Of a stretch of DNA of 64,000 nucleotides, positions 1 to 11,758 are shown piece by piece. Positions within the stretch are counted from its first letter, which is position 1, and each line of letters starts with the position of its first letter. The position numbers and the translations under genes were made by a program. A model generated the notes under the pieces. It was not told the DNA's origin, ran no database searches, and was given only the letters and a program-made list of their open reading frames with translations. The DNA comes from Coniferiporia sulphurascens (lineage: Eukaryota > Basidiomycota > Agaricomycetes > Hymenochaetales > Hymenochaetaceae): the NCBI GenBank assembly GCA_002794785.1, contig NBBA01000004.1, forward strand, positions 248,001-312,000, given 5' to 3'.

Positions 1-1240
1 ACATCAAATTCAACACAGGCAAATGCATCATTTAAGTTCCAAGGCAAGTTCTGTCCCAATATTAATGTCTTGAACAATTTGAAAAACTCACACTATACTA
101 TGCCTTTACAGGCACCGCATTCTCCATCCATGTCGATAGGCACAAGTTTTCGACGGATAGTGCTACGATTACGCTGGACGGCAGTGCTTTCAAAACGTCC
201 GAGAATGTATCCGCGAGTCTCACCTACGATACCACTTTGGTCAGCATGGACGATTTGGATCCCAGTTTTGATCACACAGTCGTGGTACAGAAGTCGTTAG
301 ACTCAGACGGGAAGGATGACGATAAACAATGGAATATACTCTATGTTAGGTGCAGAAAAAGTATCCGGAAACCCTGTAACTTCTATCTTAACAATTATTC
401 TTTATACTTCCCAGATTCACGCCATCTAACTTTACAATCTCTACTGTCTCATCTTCTATTGCGCCCCCTCCCCCACCTTCTACCGCATCTTCTGCACCTT
501 CTTCCGCATCTTCTTCCGTACCTCCTAACACATCCCTTTCCGCACCTTCTACCGTATCTCCCCCCGCAACTTCTAATGCATCTCTTTCCGCACCTTCTAC
601 TACGTCTCCTTCTGTACTCTCTACCGCATCTCTTTCCGCACCTTCTACGGCATCTCCTTCCGCACTTCTTGCTGCACCTCCTTCCGCACCTGTGAAGACA
701 AACAAAAATGCCGGCTTAATTATAGCCGGCGTCCTCGCTTCTGCGGCCGGAACAAGCATCATATTTCTCGCCTCAATACGTGTTTTTCGAAGACGGCGTC
801 GGCTTGCTTCCTTGTACAGGGCAAGTCCCTTGGAGTCGTCTATGTCCAATCCAAGTCCAAGAGTAGAGCCGAGGTTCGTACGATTATCTCCTTTCCTTCG
901 TACTTTACACTGACCTTTAATCATCGTCATTAGACACATCGGGGCTCCATCTATACCACATCAACTTTGTATTTCTCCCTCCATGCTAAAATTACCCTCG
1001 ACGGTAGTGCTGGTTCCGGATGACGTGTGGAGCTGGAATCCTCCAAGCTCCCCAAACGCTAGCAACCAGGCAGAACCTCCTGACTCCCCAAGCGGAAAGA
1101 AAGTCGTGCACAATACCTTTGCCATATTCCCCGACAGTCCCAGCGATATCACATACACGGAAAATGGAATGCAGTCAGTGCATCCGTGGCCAACGATCCC
1201 CCCTCCGAGCTACCGCTCCGCTGTATCAGAGGGATCCTGA
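1..1240 (+). CDS. Tandem membrane protein 1 (5'-partial), Ser/Pro-rich stalk
   Basis: The gene is cut by the left edge, so signal peptide and N-terminal motif are missing. Exons I read: 1-43 (end of the first ectodomain lobe), 112-349 (second lobe, ending near WNILYVR), then 415 onward. The third exon gives a stalk of repeated Ala-Pro-Ser-Thr/Ser units (about 460-690), one hydrophobic helix (LIIAGVLASAAGTSIIFLAS), and a basic cluster FRRRRR. It can end at a stop at 911-913, or splice from about 902 into the open frame ending at 1240, which holds a PPPSY motif; the second choice needs a weak donor. The first intron starts with GC (GCAAGT). The same architecture recurs six more times to the right. 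No enzymatic motif is visible; function unknown. Confidence 0.7.
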
Positions 1241-2030
1241 GCTTGTTTGCGTTTTTCGCTACATGGCTTCATGGTTTATCAAGAAAACTCACTAGATGAG
1301 TTTTGCATTCTGGCTTGCTCGTGTTCTTAGGCCTACGAACCTCACGTGGTTCTACCGAAGAAACTAACAAAAATATAACAAAATGGCCTTCATGCAAATA
1401 ACAATATAATGCTGAGACCAGCGTAGAAACAGCATATATAGTTGGTAACTCTGGACTGTTCTTATCTGCACCGGACGCACATCGTATTTATGCGGGTATG
1501 TAAGCCACATCTGTTCGACCGGGAGGCAAAAGGCTAGACTTGATTGGTATTAACTACACCATACCCTCAAATATCAATAAATTAGAAAATACTGTGTTTA
1601 TGTGCCCCAACTGAAAACACGCAGATTTTCGGACGATAACAAAGTTAAAATTACAAGGGAACACAGGTCGGTACTGTCTTCGTTGAAACATTGAGTAGGC
1701 GGGGACCTGCCACGGGTGTGGTGCACTTAACTGGGTAGAGACGATGCTGGCAAACATAGCGCTTGCGCTTTGACCCGTATCCCTCGTTGTAGTTATTAGC
1801 ATAACAAAGAACGAGACGCACTTGGGTTAATTGAGACGAATCAGTCATCTAGCCAGCAAGTCATTTCCCCTGATGAAAAAGATATTACGTTTTCAGGACG
1901 TCCCGCCCAGATACGAATGGACCATCTAACAAACTTGCAAGTAGAAAGAGTAAAGTAAAAAGAGGGGAAAAACACCCTTCGTCAACACTCACGAAGTGTC
2001 TGGCACTCTTTAGAAGCTCTACTCCAACGC
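1241..2030. other. Intergenic spacer
   Basis: No gene supported. Short open frames on the minus strand at 1554-1848 show no recognisable domain. The right end is the probable 3' flank of the minus-strand SDHAF3 gene. Confidence 0.5.
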
Positions 2031-2655
2031 CTAATTCTCGGGCGATGCATCAGCTTCGAGTTCAGCTGGGGTTTTCCACACCTCCTTCGTAGCATGCATG
2101 AGCTCGTATAGCTGACCAATCTGTTCGCTCGACATCTGGCGACCTATATAAGCCTGCGAAAGCAGTATGGGTATAAAGATGAAGCCGCGGACACACTTTT
2201 TCAAAAACAGTCGGGTCTAACTTTCTACCCGACCACTGCTCTCCCGCGTCCTTGCTCTTGGGTACCTCGTCTAAGTACATTTTCCATTGCGATAGAAACC
2301 CAATGATGTGCAACGGATTGTTCGTTTCCCTGTGCCGCCGGAACTCTATCATGCAATCAAGGTCCTTGTGAGCGTAGCTGCCACCTGACGGTTGTGCAAG
2401 GGTGTAGAACACGGTTCGTACCGGCTTTGACGTAGTCATCTCCTAGCGAGCGCATTTCAATAGGCAGAAAACGGTGGGCGCGTAGTATCCCTCGGTAGAG
2501 TCTATATACCACAGATAAACCCGTGTCATTCGTAATGTCCCTGTGAAAATGGCAGGCACTGACGGGATCGGTGGGAGGAGCGTCGCACTTGCCTCCCGCA
2601 AGTTGAGCGGTGATCTAGACACGGACTTTGCCAAGCAGAGCCACGTCGGATGCAT
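2031..2655 (-). CDS. SDHAF3: SDHAF3/ACN9-type mitochondrial assembly factor (LYR-like)
   Basis: Four short exons (minus strand 2655-2564, 2501-2422, 2345-2197, 2153-2031) join in frame to 147 residues. Family landmarks appear in order: [16 protein letters not shown], then [20 protein letters not shown], then [18 protein letters not shown], and a C-terminal [18 protein letters not shown]. This is the SDHAF3/Sdh7/ACN9 family, soluble mitochondrial proteins that help insert and protect the iron-sulphur subunit of succinate dehydrogenase. The start at 2655 is the first ATG giving a short leader before LLPPIP. Donors are GTCAGT, GTACGA and GTGTGT, all with AG acceptors. Exons of 80-150 nt explain why no long frame marks the gene. 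Length and motif order match the family, so it looks functional. It sits between two membrane-protein genes to which it is unrelated. Confidence 0.9.
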
Positions 2656-3747
2656 TTTGAAAGTATTTGACGACGGGAAAGGGGGAAAGGGAGGCCAACT
2701 GCAACGAGCAAGATCCAGTTGCAACCTCTCACCGAAGCCGAGGCTCTGCGGACTACAACGTGTCGGCATATGCCGGCGTTCACTTGCCGCTTCACCAACT
2801 ACAGTTATTTTGGCTTCCTCACCTCTTGTTGGTAACTGGGGTGCCTCCATGAACTCTTGTATCAGATGGTCGAAGTATCGACTTTTACTGGAAACCTTCA
2901 ATTGTCGTCACACCCTTCAAACAAAGCTCGCCAACGTTGGATGGCGTCCGCCCTTTCGAGGTACGGGCCCAGATACTAGTAACAATTTCCTCTAGTGCAA
3001 CCTCCAAGTACCAGCTTGCCTAACAAAAAGGACTATCAAGTGCGGCGTAATTATTCCTTTTCGCCCTCTTGTTTCCTATAAACCGTTCCGAATGTGCCAT
3101 TTCTTGTCCTTCCGGAGTGCTGGGGCAATTACTTCATTCCCGACGTGTACAAAAGAAAACGCGGTTTCTAATCCTATTGGAAGGAAGAACGTGTCTGTAT
3201 GCTACGCGGTGGCTCTGATATCAGATTTGATTCGAGCAGATGGATGGAGTGTTCGTAAGCCCTATTGGCGGGGGTAGGTCACTTGGCAACAAGCGAACAA
3301 AACACTGTGATTCTCAAGGCCGTGATGGGATCCGTTCTGACCGTAGCGCACATTTTCGTCGTTCCCCATCTATCGTTGATCCTTATATGACTCTAGGAGA
3401 ACAGGTCTTGAACTAGGCCGCATTGCTCGTAGAATGGGCTGCTATAGGATTACCTTTTCAAGCTGCAACTCTATGAACTGCGCTGGTTCTTTCTTATTAA
3501 CCCCTCCCTGAACATGATTTGAACTGTTGGTTGCGGTTACTTACATCCATAAGCAGAGTCATATATGTCAATCTAGTGTGCCCTTCATATGTAGGCGATG
3601 CTTGATTTGAGATACGTTCTTCAAGTACAAGTCAGGATCTCTCGTGCGCTCTTCTCATCGGGACTTTTCCTGAGCTCCACAAATCATCTTGGCTGGACCA
3701 GGTTACTCCGGACTTCCCCTAACTCTCGGAGCTGGGCCTCTCCTGGA
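2656..3747. other. Spacer between SDHAF3 and membrane protein 2
   Basis: Divergent promoter region for SDHAF3 (minus) and membrane protein 2 (plus). The open frames at 2543-2995 are shadows of SDHAF3 exon 1 and its flank. I see nothing else here. Confidence 0.5.
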
Positions 3748-5094
3748 ATGATGTTCATTCCCACTCCTTCTCCTTCCTTCTATCCACTTGTATTTCTCTT
3801 TTCTCTCCTTCTAGAACAGGCTCGCGCGGCCACGGAGGTGGTAAACGCAACGGATCCACGAATTGTATACAGTCCACCCCTTAGCGACACTTCAACATGG
3901 ATCCTAGTTGACGGCGGTGCAGGTCAACTGGCTATAACGACCTCAAATGCCAGTGCAAATTGTTTTTTCGAGTTCATAGGCAGGTCGCGTTACATACCCC
4001 CATTATTGAGACTTACATCTGGAGCTTCACAGGCACTTCGTTCGCTCTCAATGTCGATCCCTCTATACTTTCCTCCGACATCCTGATAATACTCGACGAC
4101 GTCGAGCATGTGGCAAATCACTCATCTATAAGTGCATCTGACAAGAACGTTGCCTTCGAGCTGAGCGGGATGAACGAAACATTGACTCATACGGTTCTCA
4201 TACTAAAAAGCACAGATATGCCCGACACCGAGGGTATCTTGTCTTGGAACATTCTGTCCTTGAGGTAAGTGCGCTATTACTCGCTTTTATCGACATCTGG
4301 ATTTATGAGACATAGTATTGTATCTGCAGATATTCCGCCGCCTGGTGATACAAGTACATTCGTTTCAGCTCCTATGTCAACCACAAGCTCGGGCAATCAA
4401 TATCAAGTGGATCCAAGCTCTCCACCGAATTTACCCACGGAGAGCTCAAGTCATATGACGGATTCGAGTAGTACGGGAATCCAGCCAGCACAACCCAGTT
4501 CTCAACCCAGTTCTCAACCCAGTTCTCACTCTGGAAGTCCCGATGCGAAACGTGAGACCTTGCCGATAATAGCGGGAATTACCATTGGAGTCGTCGTTCT
4601 TGCCATTGTAATTTTGGTTGTCACCAAATGCCTGATGCGCAGAAAGCGCCAGGCTGATATGGTGTCAGCTGAGCCAATTGCCAGGTCTGCAATCCACTCA
4701 CGCCTCATGACAGAAATTCGGTATTTCATCATTTTTTTGCCCGCTCTATACCAAGTTCTTACACGTTTGCAGTGCGTATGCTGGGCGTAGGGGACGCAAG
4801 CGATCGGCACGAGCCACGGATTCCGGGACAGGAAACAGGGGTGTAGGAAATCCAGACACAGATATATCTGAGGTCGCTACGAATCAGCGGCAAAGACTGC
4901 GAGACAGATTCTATAGCTCTACGGTTAAATTCGATTCCCAATCCGATCATTGGGATACAGCTCCACATAACTTGCTTTCCTGGTCGTCTTTTTCTTCTCG
5001 CCCAAGCACTGTGGAGGCCGCGGATCTTTATAGCCGGTCAAGTTCACGGACGGTGTTCTCTTATGGTGGTTCCGTATCGGACGAGAAGGAATGA
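3748..5094 (+). CDS. Tandem membrane protein 2 (type I, single pass)
   Basis: Exons 3748-3979, 4033-4264, 4316-4720 and 4773-5094 join in frame to 396 residues. The start is the ATG-ATG at 3748, which places a signal peptide (FYPLVFLFSLLLEQARA) directly before the ectodomain motif VNATDPRIVYSPP. The second lobe begins GTSFALNVD after intron 1. A stalk follows with three copies of a 12-nt repeat coding QPSS (about 4494-4533), one helix (IIAGITIGVVVLAIVILVV), a basic cluster MRRKRQ, the juxtamembrane motif SAEPI...SRLMTEIR, and an intron right after it. The tail, about 107 residues, is Ser/Arg rich. Intron 1 has a GC donor (GCAGGT). All reading frames are intact. Members of such families are thought to bind ligands through beta-sandwich lobes; that is inference, and no function is established here. 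Confidence 0.82.
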
Positions 5095-6220
5095 TTTCTA
5101 TATGTTACAGGGTTTTAATCGCCCCCAATTTTTCAAATGGTAAAAGTTATATTCTGTCTTGGCGGTTTGCAGTGGCTCAGTCGACGGACATTGTCGTTTT
5201 TAATTTGTATTCGTTGGAGTTACCGGGAAGTGACGATCATCATTCCTAGTCAGTAAACTTACATCGGCTCGCATCTCTTCGGCCAATTTAATAAAAAGCA
5301 TGTGGACATTCGTGATTCGCTTTATCGGCATAATGTGTGGTTTTAACGATATACGGCTGATTCCTCAGGCTCCACGATGCATTTCCCGGAGTGTCCCTGC
5401 CATCGTTAGTTGATCATGACCGTGACGCTCTCACCGCCCCTGCCAGAGCAGTGCTATACGAAACTGCGATCGTTCCGACCTTTTTTTACACTTGCTGCAT
5501 GGATAGCATCAAATAGCATCAAAAAAGGTTCTTAGCAACATTTGAGGTCCTTGCCGCGGCGCACCAGAAATTAGAATTATAGGACCAGGTCTGATGTATG
5601 GATATCCTGCCCAATTTCTATCGCTTCTATCTGCCCGCGTCTATTCTTGCGGTGCGTGGCATCAGGATAGCTGGTAGGGCCGCTAGATGGAAGAAGGGCT
5701 CGAGATCGATCCTGACTGTACTCTAGGTGGGATCAGTCACAATTCTAAATTGGGTTCTAGTACTATGATCGGCGTCCGCGTACCTGCATCCTGAGAAAAA
5801 CCGCCAGATTATGCGATTCCGCGAGCGTAGGCAAAGCGAGAATTTTTACGGCCTGGTCGGCGCAAGTCAATTTGAATTTTGGAATACTTAAAGACACGAC
5901 CTCGCACCTACAATACTACAAGAAAAGTGATTAGAAGATGATCTACGGGCAGCAGCGGGCTCGTCCAGGGTGCAGCGGCGACAATAATTGATAGGATCTA
6001 GCTCCGACCAATCTGATTCTGCTCTCCAGTCTTTTTCTTTCTGGAGGCTAAACCATCAGCGTTCTGGAGTTAAGAGCCAATTCCGAAACTTTTTATACAT
6101 CATTCAATCCTGGTGGAGAGGAGTCCCCCTGCAGGATACGGGCAACCATAACGATTAGGCAGACGGTCAGCGTGGACGCGACCCCGCTAGCCAGACACAC
6201 TCCTTTGTGCTTCACCTGCC
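5095..6220. other. Intergenic spacer
   Basis: 3' flank of membrane protein 2 and promoter region of membrane protein 3. No gene, RNA gene or repeat recognised. Confidence 0.5.
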
Positions 6221-7746
6221 ATGCCAAACACTGCCCCTATCTCTCTGCATATATACTTTACGCTTCTTCTCGCGCTCCCTCTCCTCTTGAAACAAGTCTA
6301 TTGCACAACGATTGCCTCGACAGACCCAAGTATTCTTTACACTCCCCCTCTAGACGACAGTTCAACATGGCAAGTAATCGACCACGGTGCTGGTATTCCA
6401 GTTGTAACTTCGGCGAATAAAAGTGCAAATGCATCTTTCGGATTCTCAGGAAAGTCAATAATTGCACGTTCTTGATTCAAGACTGAAGCGCTTATATTAT
6501 CATGTTACAGGCACGTCATTCACCCTCGATGTTGACTTCGACATACTCTCAACAGACATGTCAATAACACTCGACAATACCTCATACACAATACTGCGCT
6601 CATCTGTTAACTCAAAAACTGCTTTCAGCAACTTCTCCCTGGATCCAGCCATACTTCATACAGTCATAATACAGAAGTCGCCGGAAGTGACTGATCCTGA
6701 AGATGATTTCTCGTGGAACATACTCTCCCTGAAGTGAGTAAGAAATTTTGCACTTGAATAATTCTTTAGGCTCATAGTAAGCAGTTTTGAACCTGTTAAC
6801 CTCCCTTCTTCACTTCCTGGGGAGTCGAGCTCGTCTGCCCTGATCTCTGGACCACAAACGAGTTCGGGAGTCCAGAAAAGCTGTAGCATTAGGAGCTCAA
6901 GCCAAACGGTATCTACGGATTTGCAGACGACCTTAATACACGCTTCAAGCAGCGAGGGCCCAGGTCCCGAAACAGGGGGAAACACTCCGACTACAACCCC
7001 AAATCAAATCTTTGAAGAATCTCCGACGACCATAGATCGCGTATATGACGAGAGCTCGGTCACAGAAACCCCACAAAGCTCTCCGACTGGGAGCTCGGGC
7101 CAGACTCGATCCGAAAGCACCCGACGATTCAGCAGTCGGCCTCCGAATCTTTTAGCGGGACGGTCGTCGTAACCTCGGACGCGGGTTTGGACAAGGCGCA
7201 GATCACGTCGCAGAGTTCTCGAAAAGGCTCTCCCACAATCAGTTTGGGTCCGGAAAGTCCGTCGAATTCTAACAATGTCTCGCAAGTCGGGAGCTCCGGT
7301 ATCTCGCACATAGCTCGGTCAATGATAATAGCCGCGGCTGTACTCGGAGCCATTGCTTTTGTGGTCGTTGTTTTTCTTTTCGTCAAGTGCTTAATGAGCC
7401 GCAAACGTAAAAGGTTTGATATGACGGGGACGGATCCAATCGATACATCTCTCTTGCAGCTCATGGCTGAGTTACGGTGAGTACATACTATTAAGAACAC
7501 ACTTCCCTTATACCGGGATCTAACAAGCTTGAAAACAGCGCGTATGGGGAGCGTGAATGGCGTGAACGAGATATAACGTGGTCTCCTAGGAGGTTCACAC
7601 TCTCACCCACTAAATATGATCGTCTCCAGAATGAATTGTCGTCACACGATCCCCTCTCCCGTCGGTCTTCACGCTTCCTTTCCATGGCCAGTATGGAAAC
7701 TGTGGCTTGGAGCGGATCGAGCTTGAAGACAATGGATTCTGTATGA
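6221..7746 (+). pseudogene. Tandem membrane protein 3, probably decaying
   Basis: The order of parts matches its neighbours: signal peptide (ISLHIYFTLLLALPLLL), TDPSILYTPPLDDSSTW, intron 1, GTSFTLDVDFDILSTDM, WNILSLK, a long Ser/Thr stalk, a helix near 7320-7385 (IIAAAVLGAIAFVVVVFLFV), CLMSRKRKR, TDPI...LQLMAELR, an intron and a tail ending at 7746. Proposed exons: 6221-6449, 6511-6733, 6770-7476, 7539-7746. Two defects are visible. The intron-1 donor position reads GA (GAAAGT) where paralogues have GT or GC. The stalk also changes frame: the upstream frame stops at about 7172, whereas the transmembrane frame is open only from about 7025. An indel or an unrecognised 38-nt intron (about 7040-7077) could explain the shift. 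I call it a probable pseudogene, not certain. Confidence 0.65.
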
Positions 7747-9306
7747 TTCTCTACTGAGGAGAAAAGACAGGCACAGAATCCAATCACATTTTGCCTCAAC
7801 GTACCCAATATGCATTCAAAGGATCGCGCTAATATTTATTGCATCAATAACTTATTACCAACTCTTTCTTTCTCTTTATAACTGTAGTGCGACAAGATAC
7901 CCCATGATTACTTAAATATATTAGAACTAGTATACCGATCCGTTTTCAGATTTTAGAGAGGTGTAGTACTTCAGGATTGTACGCATATGTACATGGGTCC
8001 TACAGTATATATTCGGTGCATATACCCGGAGACTTTGATCCGCCGGTGCTTTCTCTGGAAATCTGACACATCCGATTTCTATACCCGCGAGCGTCGTTGC
8101 TGACTAGACAGATCTCGGGCTAGATAGCTTCACCAGCTAAGCCGGGGCAATCTAGTACAACACTCCTTCCATATCAGCCAACAGAAGAAAAGATACATCG
8201 GACACACAATCGCGAGCAATTCACGGTTAGTACGTATATTTCTCTACATCCCGGCGTTTTACTTAGCCTCTAGTCCATCTATCGGCTAGTCATTCTAAGA
8301 GAGACCGCGGTCGTATACTTCAAATCGGGACCCAGCGGTGAAATCACTGATGATTTCTCCTCCACCTCTATCTCCTTCAGTTGGAACGTGTAGACTATTA
8401 ATATTTTTTTTGCAGGGTAACGATAGCTTCAGTTTCAGATTGAACAGGCAGACAAAAGATAAGAATCGATTGGGGCAATGCACGTTGTGCGCGAGCCGGA
8501 CGCTGATGTCCGGGTCCTAATCCATTGGCCAACCTGCTCTGAAGATGCTTGATGGTGGGAAGGATCAGAAAGAGCCTAAGTCTATCACAACACCAGTGAC
8601 TCTGTTGCATCGAGACCACCCCTGCTTGGTTACAGATAATCAGGTAACGAAAGGATCGGTCAGCGTCCGCACTTCGGAATCGGTCACAGAATCCTGCAAA
8701 TAGTTTGCATATTTCACGCTTTCACATGGAAAAGAATAGTTTGTGAGAAAGTCGCTCGATATACATGTATCAATTGCGGAGAAGTTTCTCAGAAAAAAGG
8801 TTTGCAATGATGCCATGCTCCAGTTTTGGTAAGTAATCTTGAGCTTGATGACATCAGGGTTAGAAATGTCTAAATCCAGTTATGCCTATTAGCTTACTAA
8901 TCAAACCACCAGATATCTGTTGCCGCCGGCGCCAGCTCCCGGGACCCCACCACTGCGGTGCTTGGTACTACCCACGCATGATGCGTATGATTTGTGCCGC
9001 TTTATGTACGTCCATGACGAGTCGGTGAACCAATTTCTCACCTGGACTGTTCCTCACCATTCACCCTGCCGACGGTTGGCTAAACACATCTCTCTCAAAG
9101 CCTACGAATGCAGTGTACCAATAAGTAGTACCGTCATGCCCGAGTAACCTGTTCATCAAGATTTCAACACAATAATACTCGTACTATTAAAGCTCCACGT
9201 CTCATCTCCGTTCCAGATCCTCACACAACGGGGAGGTCAGGTAATTGATTCATCATACGCAGCCCTCCAACAAGAGTAGACTTTTCGACGGCTTTTTTTT
9301 TCAATA
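7747..9306. other. Intergenic spacer
   Basis: About 1.56 kb between membrane proteins 3 and 4. Short frames (8295-8520, 8920-9147) show no recognisable domain. I see nothing else. Confidence 0.5.
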
Positions 9307-10607
9307 ATGTTACACGCTTTTCTTTCCCCATCCAGACTTCATGCCTTCCAGAAACTATCTATTTTCGCATGCTTTATCTCTCTTCTCCTAGAACAGGCAT
9401 GCTGCTCAATGATAGCTGCGACCGACCCAAGTATTCGATTCCGTCCGCCCTTACGCGACGCCTCAACGTGGCAGATACTCGATAGTGGTGCCGGAACGCC
9501 GGTAGTAACTTCGGCTAATGAAAGTGCGAATGCGTCTATCGAATTCTCAGGTTTTTTATTTGTTTATTTCTATTTTACTGAAATCCAGTCTTCAGACTGA
9601 CGTGCGCCTCGTTTAGGCACTTCATTCACTCTCAATGTTGATACGGATATACTTACAACCGACATGTTGATAACGCTTGACAATACCTCATACACGATAA
9701 CGCGCTCGTCCGTTAATACAATTGCCTTCAGCACATCTGCGCTGGATCCAAGTATACCTCATACAGCTACGATCCAGAAATCTCCGGAGGCGAACGATCC
9801 CGAGAATTTCTTCTCCTGGAACATACTGTCTTTGCAGTAAGCGACAAACTATCATGCTCATTATAAATATCCAGGTTCATGATATTCAGGTTTGACTCTG
9901 CAGACATTGTCCTCCCGTCTCCATCTAAGAGTAATGGAACGTTTGCTTTACCCGACCCAACTCTTGAACCTGGCTCAGGCTCGGGTTCTCCGCAAAGCAT
10001 GCAGCCAAGCCCAAGCGGTAGCTCGCCCGAAAATGGCTCTATAGCGTCCCGTAATCTCCTTCCAGCGATAGTAGCAGGACCTGCACTCGGGGTCATTGCT
10101 CTCATAGTCATAACCATATTTATTTTAAAGCGTTTCCTACTCCGAAGACGCCAATCGTACTTGACGAGAGTCCACCCATTCACTATATCTCCAACTCGCT
10201 CGAGGCTCATGGACGAAGTTCGGTTAGTATAACCGGACTTAACTTGCATATTTCTCACCATTTTTTCATGAGTTTGTAGATCTTATGCATGACGCAGAAT
10301 TCGCAAGCGGGCGGGGACGTACATCAGAGCTGAAGATGAGAACACAAACGGTTTACAAAGTTGGAACTTTGATTCGGAGAAGTCGGACGCAAGCTTATCT
10401 GCAGAAACTCGGCGAGTTACATCGCACGACAAGTTTTTTGGCTACCCGGTTGATCTGAATTCGCAAATCCATTCCCGGGACTCACAGTTGGCGCATGACT
10501 CGTCCACTCGCTCCGAGTCGTCGCCTACCGTCCAGCCTTCACGCATCCCCTCAGCTATTACCATAAAAACCATTCTTAAAATCTACGCACGTTGTGGTAG
10601 ACGATGA
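9307..10607 (+). CDS. Tandem membrane protein 4, tail altered by an inserted element
   Basis: Exons 9307-9550, 9617-9836, 9890-10222 and 10298-10607 give about 368 residues. Signal peptide (LSIFACFISLLLEQACC), TDPSIRFRPPLRDASTW, GTSFTLNVD, WNILSLQ, a Ser/Pro/Gly stalk, a helix (LLPAIVAGPALGVIALIVIT), a basic cluster LLRRRQ and SRLMDEVR all follow the family plan. Intron 1 uses a normal GT donor. Two oddities stand out. At the acceptor used by its paralogues (after 10280) the tail would start S-Y-A-stop, with TGA where membrane protein 2 has GGA; an acceptor 17 nt further on (exon from 10298) avoids the stop in frame. The last codons (10574-10607) lie inside an inserted 255-bp element, which replaces the original C terminus now stranded at 11094-11138. 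Confidence 0.72.
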
Positions 10608-11088
10608 GGTGCAGTGGTGAGACTAAGGCAAGGTGGGTTATCAGCGTAAACCGATGTATTTCTAGGGCGAGTATTAAATAAATATAACGAACGATATAAA
10701 TATAGTACGTGGTCATATGAACAACCACCTTACTAAGTGAACGATAACGCAATGATAACGCCATACGATAGGAGCTAGTTAGTTATAGTAGTACTAGCCC
10801 ACGGAACGTGTATATAAGGGGAGCTGGTCTCGCCCTAGAAATACATCGGTTTACGCTGATAACCCACCTTGCCTGAGTCTCACCACTGCACCTCATCGTC
10901 TACCACAACGTGCGTAGATTTTAAGAGCGAGACCAGCTCCCCTTATATACACGTTCCGTGGGCTAGTACTACTATAACTAACTAGCTCCTATCGTATGGC
11001 GTTATCGTTGCGTTATCGTTCACTTAGTAAGGTGGTTGTTCATATGACCACGTACTATATTTATATCGTTCGTTATATTTATTTAATA
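10574..11088 (-). mobile_element. 255-bp element X, outer copy (split), inserted in membrane protein 4
   Basis: Outer copy of a 255-bp element, in reverse orientation, flanked by the 5-bp duplication ACCAT at 10569-10573 and 11089-11093. It is split at 10671 by a second copy. Removing both restores an open frame across the target that ends at a TAA near 11138. The ends read TCTTAAAATC... and ...ATTTAATA, a loose inverted repeat, not the TG/CA of ordinary LTRs. No ORF. A TATATAAG stretch lies inside. Confidence 0.85.
10672..10926 (+). mobile_element. 255-bp element X, inner copy, inserted into the outer copy
   Basis: A complete 255-bp copy starting TATTAAATAA and ending GATTTTAAGA, flanked by the 5-bp duplication GCGAG at 10667-10671 and 10927-10931. 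It lies head-to-head inside an older copy of itself, so 10574-11088 reads as a long interrupted palindrome. The two copies are almost identical, so both insertions look recent. Confidence 0.88.
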
Positions 11089-11093
11089 ACCAT

Positions 11094-11758
11094 GGATGAA
11101 CTGCGTTCACCCAGCTCGCAGACTCTGTTTCTTGTATAATCTCTAGCGACGACCCGGCAGGAAGTGGCCTCACTCGTTTTGTGAACTTTTTTCTTTTCCG
11201 TCATTCTATCCACGTATTCACGAACATTTTAATGTCTTGATTAATTTTCCAGTGACTGATAGTCGATAGGACACGTTTCGAATCGCCTTATTTCCAGTTA
11301 TCGATTTTCTGGTTTGTCGAATGGACGATGGACGCTTAAGGCAACCGGAAAAGGAATTTAATCTCAAATTGACATTTATTGTTACATGTACATTTTTCCA
11401 TACGCGGCATCATCGCTTCCTCGTACACGTATCCTAGCAGTCAGTGCAATGAATTACTGTAAATGCCGCTCGCTGAAGTCGGCTTCTTGTGTTTTTCTGG
11501 CATCCTTCACAACGAACACTGAGAGGGAGAATCGCAGTGTGTTGCAATATCTGCGTTAACTTTTCCGGAACCAGTAATTCATAGTACGATACGCTACTTC
11601 TTTAAAGATCATCACTGGGAACTGACTACGGCGGCGATGACTTAGACAATGATTCCCCCATTGAGCTCGTATTGCTTCCTGGTTGGATTCCCAATCAATC
11701 TAAGTGCTTTTCGACTGCAGTATTCATGGGAACGGCCACGCTGGGCGCATCATAAGTA
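11094..11758 (+). repeat. Duplicated spacer (3' flank plus promoter block of the array)
   Basis: 11094-11138 is the stranded original C-terminal coding end and stop of membrane protein 4. The sequence after it (through about 11650) matches, with divergence, the spacer at about 21590-22090 between membrane proteins 5 and 6, and in part 19500-19920. Shared landmarks include TCTCTAGCGACGAC, GGACGATGGACGCT, CCGGAAAAGGAATTTAAT and ACTGACTACGGCGG. These are segmental duplicates that carried promoters along with the genes. Confidence 0.7.

Noticed and set aside
388..939. 183-codon minus-strand frame rich in Glu-Gly-Ala repeats
   Set aside because: Antisense image of the Ser/Pro/Ala stalk repeat of membrane protein 1.
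10574..11088. Classical foldback transposon or MITE
   Set aside because: The arms are explained exactly by one 255-bp element inserted in an inverted copy, each with its own target duplication.
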